Shown here: positions 1-11,177 of the stretch, piece by piece
Layout: each line of letters opens with the position of its first letter
Position numbering within the stretch: position 1 is the first letter of the stretch
Assembly: GCA_028564675.1 (NCBI GenBank)
Contig: JAOVVO010000013.1
Span: 186,001 to 250,000, forward strand
Source of the DNA: Onchocerca lupi
Lineage: Eukaryota; Nematoda; Chromadorea; Rhabditida; Onchocercidae
DNA: 64,000 bases
Direction of reading: 5' to 3'
Translations under genes and position numbers: made by a program
Notes under the pieces: generated by a model
Seen by the model: the letters and a program-made list of their open reading frames with translations, nothing else
Databases searched by the model: none
What the model was told of the DNA's origin: nothing

Positions 1-232
1 CACTTTTGAGGTTTGAGTTTATTTTCTACTTATTTGATTCCCTAGAATGAATTGTGGATCATTATCGATCATAGAAACATCGATCGATAAGCAGTACAAT
101 ACCTCATGTATATGATTGTCTAATTAGCTAAATTAGACAAATCTTGATAAATAATATTGATTTTCCACTAAATGTCGTTTGATTAAAAATTCTAAATTCA
201 AAATATAAATGAAAAAAAGAAAAAAAAAACAG

Positions 233-3200
233 AATCATCCACACATAAGGCGTGAAGTTGGAAGACAAGGATCACCGTTCAAGGAATCAGATCTGAATTG
301 GTTCTTGCAACAAAATCGAGTGGAAAATGTTCTCGCATTTACTGCTCCTAGGCAGGTAATATTTTTGAAAGCACTTTCGATAAGATTTTTGTATACATAT
401 GTTTTGCAATTTTCAAAATTTATTACTAACTTGAGAAGTTTCGAAAGATTATCGTTGTGTCATTTGCGGAGATTATTACTTATTGACTGATTCAACTTGG
501 GCTACCTACTTTTTTGGCTACCATTCCAGCCATATGATCAATGACCTCTGTGATAGAAAGTGATATCGCAACTATCACTGCAATAAATGATATCTGGGAA
601 TTGATTAAGATAGGAAATTAGCAATCCGGTAATCATTTTGTTAAAGGGCTGTCGATATCGTGCCAACTACAATGCTTTGGAATACACACACGGTAATGCT
701 CATATCTTCGTTGGCGGTGATATGTACGATCCGTACACATCCGGAAACGATCCGTTATTCTATCTACATCATTCATTTGTCGATTATATATGGGAAATGT
801 ATAGGCAACAAAAACAGGTGTAGTTATTTTAATTTTGAATTTCAAAGACTGAAAAAATGAAGCTTTAGAATAGAATTCAATTTTAAGTCTTCGATAGTAT
901 TTATTTCAATTTTAATCTGATGATTTGGTAAAAAATCATCATAATGATGATTGCTTACAGACACGATATCAACGTGAAAATGATTACGCACCTGATAATC
1001 AGGCATGCAGTAGTGCATTACATTTCGCTTCTACTTTGATGAGGCCTTTCACACCACTACGAAACATTGATGGTTTGAGCAATGAGTATACTGATAATTT
1101 GTATGAGTATGCACCACGACCAACTTGTCGAAGTGGATCAACTTGTGGATCGAAGTAAGTAAGATGATAGGTTGTTAGAAATTAAAATAGAAAAGATCCT
1201 AAGATTTCGATATTGAAGATCCCAAAGTTCGTTCTAAGCAAGGTTGTCACTATTTGCAAGGAAAAACATTTGTTTCATAGCTTGAACATCATCGTTACAA
1301 CGAAAGTCATAAGCTTTTGGTGGGAACAAGAAATGAATTCAATTTTATTGTACTTTAATATTCATGACATTTCGAGCCTAGGGTACAGTAATTGTAAGGT
1401 ATGTGAAACTTGGCTTTAATTGTTGCTTATAGAAGAAAATATTTCCAATTTCTTTTGGCTAGATATCTATTTTGTGATCGATCTCATGGACAACCTCACT
1501 GCGTGTCACAGGCTCGTATCGGTGGACGTTGCTTTGGATTTGTGTACGGTGAACAGGTATGTCATAATGGAGTATGTATTGGAGGACGATGTGTTGCTAC
1601 TTCTTCCACTTCGGTATGTTGAAATTTGTAACTTTTTTCAGCTCAACCAAATTTAACCTTTTCTGAAAAGTTTCGCATTCATCGATCAAGAATGAGGTGA
1701 CATTTCATTAATTCCTAATTCGTCAAATTTACTAATCCAATAATCTTCATAATGGCAGTCTTTCTAATTTCATAAATCCTAAACAATTTCTTTATGATTA
1801 AGCAATGTGATGACTTCAGATTCAGACGACACAATTGCCCATATCATTATCAACGAAACGGCCACCGGTTGTATCGGTGCTTGCAGATTGCTACAACGAG
1901 AATGAATGTTGTGAATTTTGGGCAGAGCAAGGCGAATGCAATCGGAACAGAGGCTACATGCACGAATGGTGTAAAGTTTCATGTCGAGTTTGTCAGCCTA
2001 ATTTCAATCCTAATATCGGTTCGTTTAATTTGTATTTCTCGTGAGCTTTCCAAAAATTTGACCAAATTTCATTTTTCTGAAGTGAACTATCATTATGTTA
2101 ACACATCGAAGAGCTCATTCCTTTCTGCCATCGAATGATAATGAGCTAAATAAAATTTGTCATGACAGTTCAAATACTTAGGTTATAAGTAAATCCTTGT
2201 CACACTATCTTCAAAACTCCTTAAGCAGAATTCCAAGTTAAAGATGCTTGAATTACACCATTCTGTATCGATTATATTTCCGATTAAAGTCAATCAATGC
2301 CAGCATAATAGTACCACAATTCGTCATAAATTTGATTGATTTGATTTTCAATCAAATAAAATAATTTCGTAAATTTCTTTTAATGAATAACATCATTAAA
2401 ACCAATGCACAGACATTATTATCCAATTTATTCAGAAAGATGCGTTAAAAAAGTGGTAAATTTAAATTTATTAGATTTAAATTAAAGAATGTTCGGATCA
2501 TCACCAGAACTGTGAGCGATGGGCAAGAAACGGAGAGTGCTCGAGGAACGTGAAATGGATGAGAGAGAATTGTCGACTAAGTTGTCGTCATTGTAGTCGA
2601 ACGAGAGCTGAAATTTGTAGTGGCGAACGCCATAGTGGTAAGTTACTGTTTGAAGAGATTCAAAAATCTTTTCTCACAAAATTTTGCTTTTAAAGTTTTT
2701 GAATAATTCTCAAAATTTGTCCGAAAATTCTCGATGCAAATTCAATTTCTTGTTTGCATGCAAAGTTGCTTGGAAGAAAAGTTTGGGTCCGAAAAAAAAA
2801 AAACTTGAGTTAATTACTTTTAGTGATAACAACACGCCGTCCACAACCTGAGAAGACGAATTTTCTTCATTGCAATTCACCTGGATGTTACAATGAGAAT
2901 GTTTGTTGTCCATTATGGGGTTTGCAAGGACAATGCACTCGAAATGCAACCTGGATTGCATGCAATTGTAAAGTGAGTTGTGGCCTGTGCATTCCAGATG
3001 ACTACGATTATGGAAGTGAGTTCTGTCATACTGCATTAAAATAAGTACAAAATTAAAATAGTACCTGAAGATTATATTCACAAAATCCAATGCTTGCAAA
3101 TAGTTTTATCAATTTTTCTCATTTGGGATTTTCTAAAGCAAATGAACTATGAACTATGGAATGAAGTATGAGTGAACGAAACGATTTATTCAATCTCTGA

Positions 3201-3799
3201 ACTCTACTAAATTGATTATTAATATAGTTAAGCCCAGTTTCAAATGAGATTAGCAAGTGAAATTCAGTGAAATTGCGCCAAAAAATTTAGTTTCAGGAAA
3301 GTCAAAACTTTGGTTTTCTTCTTTTACCAAAATTTTATTGACTAATGTCATATGTTCACAGCAATGATATTTCTTGATTTTTTTTTGAAATTTTGGAAAA
3401 TTCATATTTTTAGCGAATGCCATTTCTTCTAATTCAGCCGATTTCTTTCAAACGGCTCAGTCTTTTTGAATAATTATTAAGGAATAACAAATTTCCTCTT
3501 CAGATTGCTTCGTATGACGCCTTTCAGTGATATAATGATAAACGTATAATGACGTAATGATACTCAAATATTACGTGTTATTTTCAGCCTGCAATGATTA
3601 TCATCGTAGCTGTAGAACTTGGGCTGCACACGGTGAATGCGAAACAAATGCTTGGATGTTGGAAAATTGTCGACGATCGTGTGATTCATGTTTGGATCAA
3701 TGGCAATTACGTCAAAGATGTCATTCTAATTCAGATTTAGTTTTTAGTCATACGCCAACTTTTATTGCGATCGATGATTACTATTATGAGATATTGTAA
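233..3799 (+). CDS. Tyrosinase with four C-terminal ShK modules (gene A, 5' end outside window)
   Basis: Type-3 copper oxidase expected to oxidise phenols; nematode members are linked to cuticle or eggshell hardening. Exons by phase matching: 233-355, 647-817, 961-1154, 1463-1613, 1826-2018, 2488-2637, 2824-3015, 3588-3799 (stop 3797-3799), about 463 codons. Exon 647-817 holds the CuB site: HGNAH, then VGGDM, then NDPLFYLHHSFVD, so all three CuB histidines are present. Exon 961-1154 carries the conserved MRPF..LRNIDGLSN and YAPRP motifs, and exon 1463-1613 a small Cys-rich knot. Four ShK modules follow, one per exon. The CuA half and signal peptide must lie upstream of base 1. Exon lengths and phases match gene B (CuB exon 171 bp in both), so the two are tandem duplicates. 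Exon 5 has tandem acceptors (1820 or 1826). Confidence 0.9.
1826..3700 (+). other. ShK module array of tyrosinase A (A-B-A-B pattern)
   Basis: Four ShK (SXC) modules, one per exon: 1826-2018, 2488-2637, 2824-3015, 3588-3700. Modules 1 and 3 begin CYNEN followed by a CC pair (type A). Modules 2 and 4 begin C-S/N-D-x-H and share the W-M-x-E-N-C-R core (type B). Type A has at least one cysteine more than the usual six. Type B has exactly six. The pattern suggests that an A-B unit was duplicated. In secreted nematode proteins ShK modules are usually disulfide-stabilised interaction domains; no channel-blocking role is implied here. Confidence 0.85.
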
Positions 3800-3812
3800 T
3801 CTTATCTTTATC

Positions 3813-3818
3813 AATAAA
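3813..3818 (+). terminator. Polyadenylation signal of tyrosinase A
   Basis: A canonical AATAAA lies 14 bases after the stop codon, giving a very short 3' UTR. It is followed by a T-rich stretch. Confidence 0.6.
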
Positions 3819-3819
3819 A

Positions 3820-6800
3820 TGTATTGTTTCATTTTATTGAAGATAAATTTAATGATAGTGAAGTCGTATCAGCTTAGATTATGGAACAAAAATCGTTTGA
3901 TCATTTGTTAAACTAGAATGCTGAAAAAGTTTAACAATTTCTGCTTTTATGAAATCTTTTATCAAACCTTTGATGAGACTTTTATTTCTGCTTTTATGAT
4001 TTTGAAAAGGTTTCAGAAAAGCTAAAACTATAAACATTTCTAGCTTTCTAGCTTAACACTTTAATAATAAAATTTGATCAAGCACGGAATCAGAAATACT
4101 TTTGACTAAGCTAGCAGCTCCAAAAACCAAAAAAATTCAAAATCTAACTAAAGTTTTGCAATAACTTTTTTAACAAAAAATGGTTTCAAAGGACACTACT
4201 TCTGAAACTTGCAGTAATTCTAATGAAACTTAAAATTTTCCAAATTCAAGCTAATCATTTCTTCTACCGGTGGCTGAATTGCTCTTTATCAAATTTATGT
4301 CTCGAAATAATTAATGCTACGGCATCTGGCTATACATGGCAAATTATTTGTTTTGAAAAATTTTAACGTGAGCAAATGAATCAAACATGTAGATGAGATT
4401 GAAATAACAATCTGGAAGGTGGACATTATTAATTTAACTGTTTATCATTTTAGATCAATTAATCTTTTTATCTTCTTTCCATAGTTTCAAAGTTTTTAAC
4501 GGAAATCCAATTTAAATTCTTAAAGTTCAAAAATTCTTATAAAATATCCATCATTTCAACGATTTTTCCTAGTTTGAAAAAATTTGTGTGGCAAAAAATT
4601 TATGAAGAAAGTTTCAGAAAATTTAATTCTTTCAAGCAAAAAAAAAGAAGTCACTAAAACTGACATAAAGTTGAATATATTTTTTCACAAAGAGATTTGC
4701 TGAGAATATTTTTTCCGAAATATAGAATTTTCAGTTCGCTAATTTTGCCTTAGATTTTATTTATTCAGTTTGAATCACTTCATTAATCAAAAATGATAAG
4801 TCAACACTAATTATCAATTACCAATTTATCGAATCTTATAGTTATTCTGTGACCAAAGTTTGCATTTGCAATTATTAAATGATAATAGTTGGTTATTGAG
4901 CTTATAGTGATTGCATGCAATCAATGTAAGGAACAAGCATTATTGATTTTACAAGATCATTTCCAACTTGACAATTTTAGCTTGATGTTCGGTCATTCTT
5001 TTTAATAAAATATTTTATTCCAATTTATTAGAAAAGTTGTTAGCACTTTCCTCTTCCATAAGTTAATAGGTTATCATTGAGAAAAATTTGAATATCGTAC
5101 ATTATGGGTATTGAGGGAAATTTCAAAAATTAGAAGTCAAAAAATTGGACTGTAATTGAACGAAAGAAGACTATCGTTTTAGGTATCATTTCTTTCTCTT
5201 ATCTCTCATAGCTTATGAGAGAAACAACTGTGATCCAAGTCTTGAGATTTCGTCGGTTACATCAAAGACAAGGAAGCCTGCAACGCAGCGAAATATGTCA
5301 TCAGAGTTACACAGTTAATAAATTATTTAACGATTTATAAGCAAGCATTAACAAGTAATGAATTGCTTGATTATTTCTCTTCTTAATACCTGAATCAAAA
5401 TAAAAATAAAAAATTTAAATTTGGAGTTTAGATGGAAAGAGAATATCATGAAAAATAAATGGAATATAAAAAAGTTGAGAAATAGGTTTTGAATCATAAT
5501 CATTTTAAAAGTTCCAATTTTCCGTTAAATATCCTTCATTTCAGTTTTCATTAAATATTAATGAAAAATTGAATTCCTGCACCAATAAAAGTCCAGTATT
5601 AATAAAAAATAGAATTTTTGCATCAATAGGAGTCTAAAGCAATTTAGCAAATATTATTAGATTGTTTCTGTTTATATAAATTATTGTACTTCAGATGAAG
5701 GCAAATATTAATGATTGTTGATGTTTGTCTTCAGGTAATCTTCCAATAAAAAGAAAGAGAGCAAAATTTTGAAATTCCCCAATTACTATATTTTTTCAAC
5801 AAGAAGATAAAAGTGCAGTTCATTTCAGCAAATATTAGACATTGAGCATCTTCTAAAACTACTTTTTTTTAAATGTTTAGTATTTAAATGTGAGATGTCC
5901 ACGATGACGCAATCCTCACACTATTATATTATATTTGTGTATGAATGTAAGATTCTAGGCACAAAATTTGTAATCTAATATAAGACTGCTATGCCATGGC
6001 ACTGTGAGAATTTCAGGAATTTGGTGACTTTCGATTTCTGTTTTTATTCATGAAAGTTCTGTCCATTTCATCAATTTGATTTGGCTAATTTCTTTGCTTT
6101 TTTATACATAAGATATGTATGATTTCTTCTCTCTGCACTCTAACAAGTAAATATATTTAATGATAAAAAAATTTTTAACTTTAAGCCCATTTGAAGCCAG
6201 AAATCGGAAATTATGCCAAAAAAAAAGATAATCAAAGAAAAGCAACTAATTGTTTTTTTTTTTTGCTTTCAAATAAGCCTAAACAAGCTTTCCAGATTTC
6301 TTTAATATATCTTTATTTTTGCAGCAAAACCGAATAGATCTTTCTTTTATTTATTCTTTATTGCTTGCAAATTGTTAGACTTTTTTTTTTTTTTTTTCTA
6401 TAGAAGTTAGCCAAAATGTCTTCATCATCGATGAAACTAAAAAATGTGATGATTTCTGTGAGTAAATACATTTGTTTTTAATTGAACTGCTGTTTATTAC
6501 GCTAACGATAATAGCCATTTACGACAAAAGTTGAATTTAAACTGAATTAGTTAAGAATAGTTAATTAAGTTGAGAGCGATAATAATCTATGAGCTTAATC
6601 GAATTCTTGAAATTAAAAGCGATTAATTTTACTCAGGAAGAAAGCAGTTATAATGAAAGAATAATGATAACCAATTGAAGTAAGCAAATGTCAAAAAAAT
6701 CGAAATAATTTTAGCATAAATATGTCCAAATAATCAAAGTACTGTATTGTTTAGAAAATTTTCCTTCATGATTCATCACTTGCAGTGAATATAAATGAAT

Positions 6801-9800
6801 ATTTCGACATGATATCTAATTCTGATCTTTGTTGAAACATCTTTCCCGCTTTATCTTCAACAGCAAAAAATCGTAAACTCATGTAAATGTTCCGGTTTTA
6901 TAATCACGTCCACGTGTCATGTCTAAAATATTGTAAACAACTCCATTAGAAAAGGATATGTTATCTGCCATAATAGATTCTCTGGACCCATACAACTCTT
7001 CAGTTCAGCTCTGTCCTGCAATTCTTTTTTCATCATTTTTTTTTACCACTAATACCCAATTTCAATACTCGCATAACTCTGGTCGGCAGATGAAGAAACA
7101 GTGCGTTTCAAATCTCTTTAAAGAGATCAGCTTCAATCCTTCATTTATCATCAAAGCCAAATAAATCGCAAATAAATTCCTTTACTATCTATAAAACAAA
7201 AAATATCCGAACTATCGTTTCTACCTTCATTATTCGTCTATAAATTGTATTGTAATGCAGTTGCAGCAGTAAACTACGTCACAACAAAGCCTTTATCACA
7301 CAACAAATTCGTCTAAACAATCAACCAATCTCCAATTTTTCTGAACAAAAAAATTTCACGACAACAATTGTTTGAAGCAATGAATCATCTCCTTAAAGTT
7401 TGGGGGGATGAAGCCTAATTCCTTCTGTTTCCTCAACCTTTCTTTGTTTTCCTCTCTTTCATATTATTGCTTGATGGGTTCTTTATTTTTATTTTATCTA
7501 ATTCAAAAGACTTTCTCTTCAGTTGTGCTATTTTCTCTTAATCAACATTCGACAGCTTTTGTTTTTGCAAATCTTCAGAAGTGTGCAAAGAAATGAGATG
7601 GTGAGGAGATAGGAAGTGGTAGCTTTCAGCATTTTAGGCTGTCTTTTAATTCTTTCTGAATTATTTCTGAAGTTTGATTTCAAAATATGATATCTATTTT
7701 TACTTAAATATTTTCATTTTAAAAGAAATATTCTTTCTAAATCCTCGTTTTGGTTCTGAACCTTGTATTCCTTCTGAAGACCAAAAAAGTCCCGTGATTT
7801 GAATTCCTCATCATATTTCAAAAGAGATCTTAATTTCCTGATTTAAGATTTTAGAACTGAGGCCTGGGACATTTTGCAACTATCTCCTCATATCTTAGAT
7901 TAAAACAGCCTCTCAAAACTTTGCTCCTTAGCTTTAAAAAAAAAAAAGAAAAAAAAAAGAGCCGTATTGGACAATTTCAATCATTTAATTTTGCGTTTTA
8001 AATCGTTTTATATTCATCATATTCTGTCCATCCATGCACATTGCTTTATAGCTATAAACAAAATAATTTGCTGATATTTGAGTTATGCGCATGAAATTTT
8101 TTATTAGTAAACAGCAAATTATTGTCAAATATTACTGCGACGAAAGCAAAAAATCTCCAATATTAATGAAACAACGCGATGAACTTATTAATCACAATAG
8201 GAAAATTAATCTCCCTGAAAAAAAAATTTTTAGTTCCTTGTAATTATGTCCTTCAGAAATTTCCAAAAAATGAAGCAATTTTTGCAAATTATTTTGTTCT
8301 TTCTAAAAAAGAGATTGATGAATTAACTCAATATGATTGATAAGGTTTTTGAAAAAAATAGAATTGAACGGAAATGTGAATCATCATAAATGATTGATAT
8401 TAAGTATGAATAAAACTGAAAGTTTGTCGACTCTACGAAGTTTTGACGCTGCCGATTTAGCAGCTCGGATATTTTCAAAAAATGCGATATGTCCTTTACT
8501 TTCTAAATTATCTTGTTTCAAGTGACGTTTTTGCATTTCTTTCTCATATTGTTTTCTGTAATCAGAAGTCTTTTGTATTAATCGTCCCACGCATATTCGT
8601 AGTTCTAAAGATCTACCGCTGGAAGAAATATTTATTTTTCTTCTAGGTTGCTCAGTCAATCTCTTTTTTTTTTTTTTTTTGAAAATTTGTTTATTCTTTC
8701 AAAAATTCCGCAAATGACGTGATTGTAATGAAATCACTGGAAGGATGTGGATTTGAAGAAAAACAAAAAAACAAATAAACATTACTTTGTATTTTAATTA
8801 GTTAGGAATTCTTCTTTTGATAACCATTTTGATCATTGCTATTTCAAATAAAATACTCATTCCTTTTCTTGAAATTACCCAACCCTTGAACTCGAAAGTA
8901 ATTTAAAGAATTATGTAACTTTGATCGATTTTTGAAATCTCAAATCTGACTGATGGATTAATCAATGCTCAGAAAATAAAATCTTTTTTTTTTCCTTAAT
9001 TCTTTTTTAAATCACAAAATATTACTTAAAAGTTAAAATCTACAATTCATATGAATTGGAAATGCATTATACTTTTAATGAAATTCAGATTAGATTTACT
9101 GCAACTTTTTATACAATTGACATTTTTAATTTGATTTAATAGCTTCAAAATTGTCGACCAGTTCTATTCATTTCATAGTCAAACAACTCCCAGTCATTAA
9201 TTTTTGAATCCTTTTTTTTTTGGAATTTATATTTGAAATATGAAATTTTTTATTTGCCTTAATTAGTGGCGAAAGAAAAAATGATTGTATTTCATCCATG
9301 TGCTAGGAGAAAAAATGAATAGATAATTGAAGTTCAGAGAATAACTCTTCCATCTACAAACATTCATAAACTTTTTTTTTTAAACTGATTTCAGACCTTT
9401 TTTTTAATTAACCTTAATAATATCTTCATTGCAGAGTTAAAAAACTTTGAGTAAAACTTTCTACAATGCTGAATTCTAAAAAATGAATTTCAAATTATCG
9501 TCATTTATTTATTGTTTTGAAAATTATATCAAGTATTTCTTTTTTTTAACATTTTTATTAAAAAATTCAATTAATGGAGAAAACTCTTCCCGAGACAATT
9601 CTTGGAACTTTCCCTGCGGGAAACTTTTGAAGGAGTTTTGGACTATGCTAATGCGATATACTTTATCATCAAATGAAGTAAAATTTTCAAATATTAATTT
9701 CGATATATCTTTTTAACTTAAAATAACGGATAAAATATAAGCAACTATCTCCTTATCTTCTTATAAATTCATCAATAAATAAATGAATGGTTAAATTAAT

Positions 9801-11021
9801 GGATGATTAATAATCTATTATCTCATATAGGATTAATAAATAATTTATAAATAGCAAATTAACGTCTCACATAGTCCTGTCAATATTATTCAGTACTCAA
9901 TTATTTAAAGGAAGTTTTTTCTTTTTTGCTTTTCATTGTTAATTTTCAAACAAAAAAGATTTTTCTCCATGAGTAAAAGTTGCGATGAAATATTCTTGTT
10001 TGGATTATCCTCGGAAACTTCATATAAAATCATCTTTGAAGCATTGATAACTCTTCTGCAATGAAAGTACATAACTCTTTTTTTTTTAATTTCCGAGGAA
10101 TACTATTCATTTCTTCCTTACCGTATTCATTAATCAACTGATAAATTTCGCCACTCCTTACTGAATGAAGGAAGAAACGATTTATTGGCAATGTCTTTTG
10201 AAAACGGCAAATACTTTTAATTATTGTTTTTTTTTTTTATTAATCGACCAAAGTTAATAATTACTGATGAAAGAAAATTTTTCCTCTAACTGCTTATATT
10301 CATCGCTAATTAGCTTTCTCATTCAAACGAAAATTTATTCCTTAAAATTTTTACAAGCATTTTTTGTATTTTACTGAAACTCTGGAAGATATCTTTGAAT
10401 TTTCTTTAATATCCCCATAATTCTATCGCATATATTGACAAACTGAACTCGTTTCGATGAAAAAAGTTCACGCGATAGTTTTTGTATAATATAAAATTAA
10501 AAAATTAAATATAAGATTAAAAAATATAACATAAAGTAAAGTATAATTATGAGAAGGTAAAATATTAAAAATTACGAAACTTTCGGGTTGATTGATAATC
10601 ATTGAGCAATGTAAGAACTATAATTATTGACTATCTATTCAAGCAGCCAAGAAAACTTTGAAGATTTTCTGATTGACTCATGTCCAAATAATTTTATATA
10701 TTACTAATAATGGAGTTAAAAATAGGATTCGGTGTACTATTTCTTCAAGATTCCAACGAAGATACCAATCATCGATAGATTGGATAGTATACTTCAATGA
10801 TTTATTGATTAAAAAGATTCTCAGCTCAAATCTTCAAATTCTATTGTGAATTCCCATTATCAGAACAAGAGAAACATATACAAACTTCCATCATTTTTCT
10901 TAATGGCAATTCTTAAAGCAATAAGAATGTTGAAATTTTTCATCACTTCCATATAGAATTGAGCAAATCTGAATCTATTCATTAATGTTTCAGGTATTTT
11001 ACTGTACCTACCGTATATCAC
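3820..11021. other. Intergenic AT-rich DNA between the two tyrosinase genes
   Basis: About 7.2 kb with many homopolymer A and T runs and short AT-rich repeats. Apart from the weak minus-strand ORF at 8384-8659, no exon with plausible splice sites and recognisable protein content was found. A degenerate 2 x 41 bp tandem repeat is visible at 5556-5637. The promoter of tyrosinase B should lie at the right end, but no specific element could be identified. Confidence 0.5.
8384..8659 (-). CDS. Unrecognised hypothetical ORF (weak)
   Basis: A 91-codon open stretch with a balanced, charged composition (many K, R, E, Q) that looks more protein-like than the surrounding shadow ORFs. It includes the segments SDYRKQYEKEMQKRH and ENIRAAKSAASKLRR, suggestive of a helical segment. 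There is no ATG at its start: it opens at a TTG just after a poly-A tract (poly-T on the + strand, about 8664-8681). It could therefore be an exon fragment or chance. No family was recognised and no partner exon was found. Confidence 0.2.
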   Translation of the reverse strand: MTEQPRRKINISSSGRSLELRICVGRLIQKTSDYRKQYEKEMQKRHLKQDNLESKGHIAFFENIRAAKSAASKLRRVDKLSVLFILNINHL

Positions 11022-11177
11022 ATGTACATATTACCATCGCTGATTACTGTATTTACTTTATTAGCATGTTCTATTGGTACTCAACACAAAATTCGTCTTG
11101 CATTCTGTGATCAAGCGTCTAATTCAGCTTTTCAGATTGTCTGCCCACAACTGAAGAAATGGGATTCAGATGCCAGG
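11022..11177 (+). other. First exon and signal peptide of tyrosinase B
   Basis: ATG at 11022 opens a 52-codon exon ending at a GT donor in phase 0. The first 19 or so residues are hydrophobic with a small-residue cleavage region (ACSIG-T). A CAG acceptor about 30 bases upstream (10991-10993) could be a trans-splice or 5' UTR acceptor. The following residues include two cysteines. Confidence 0.65.
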
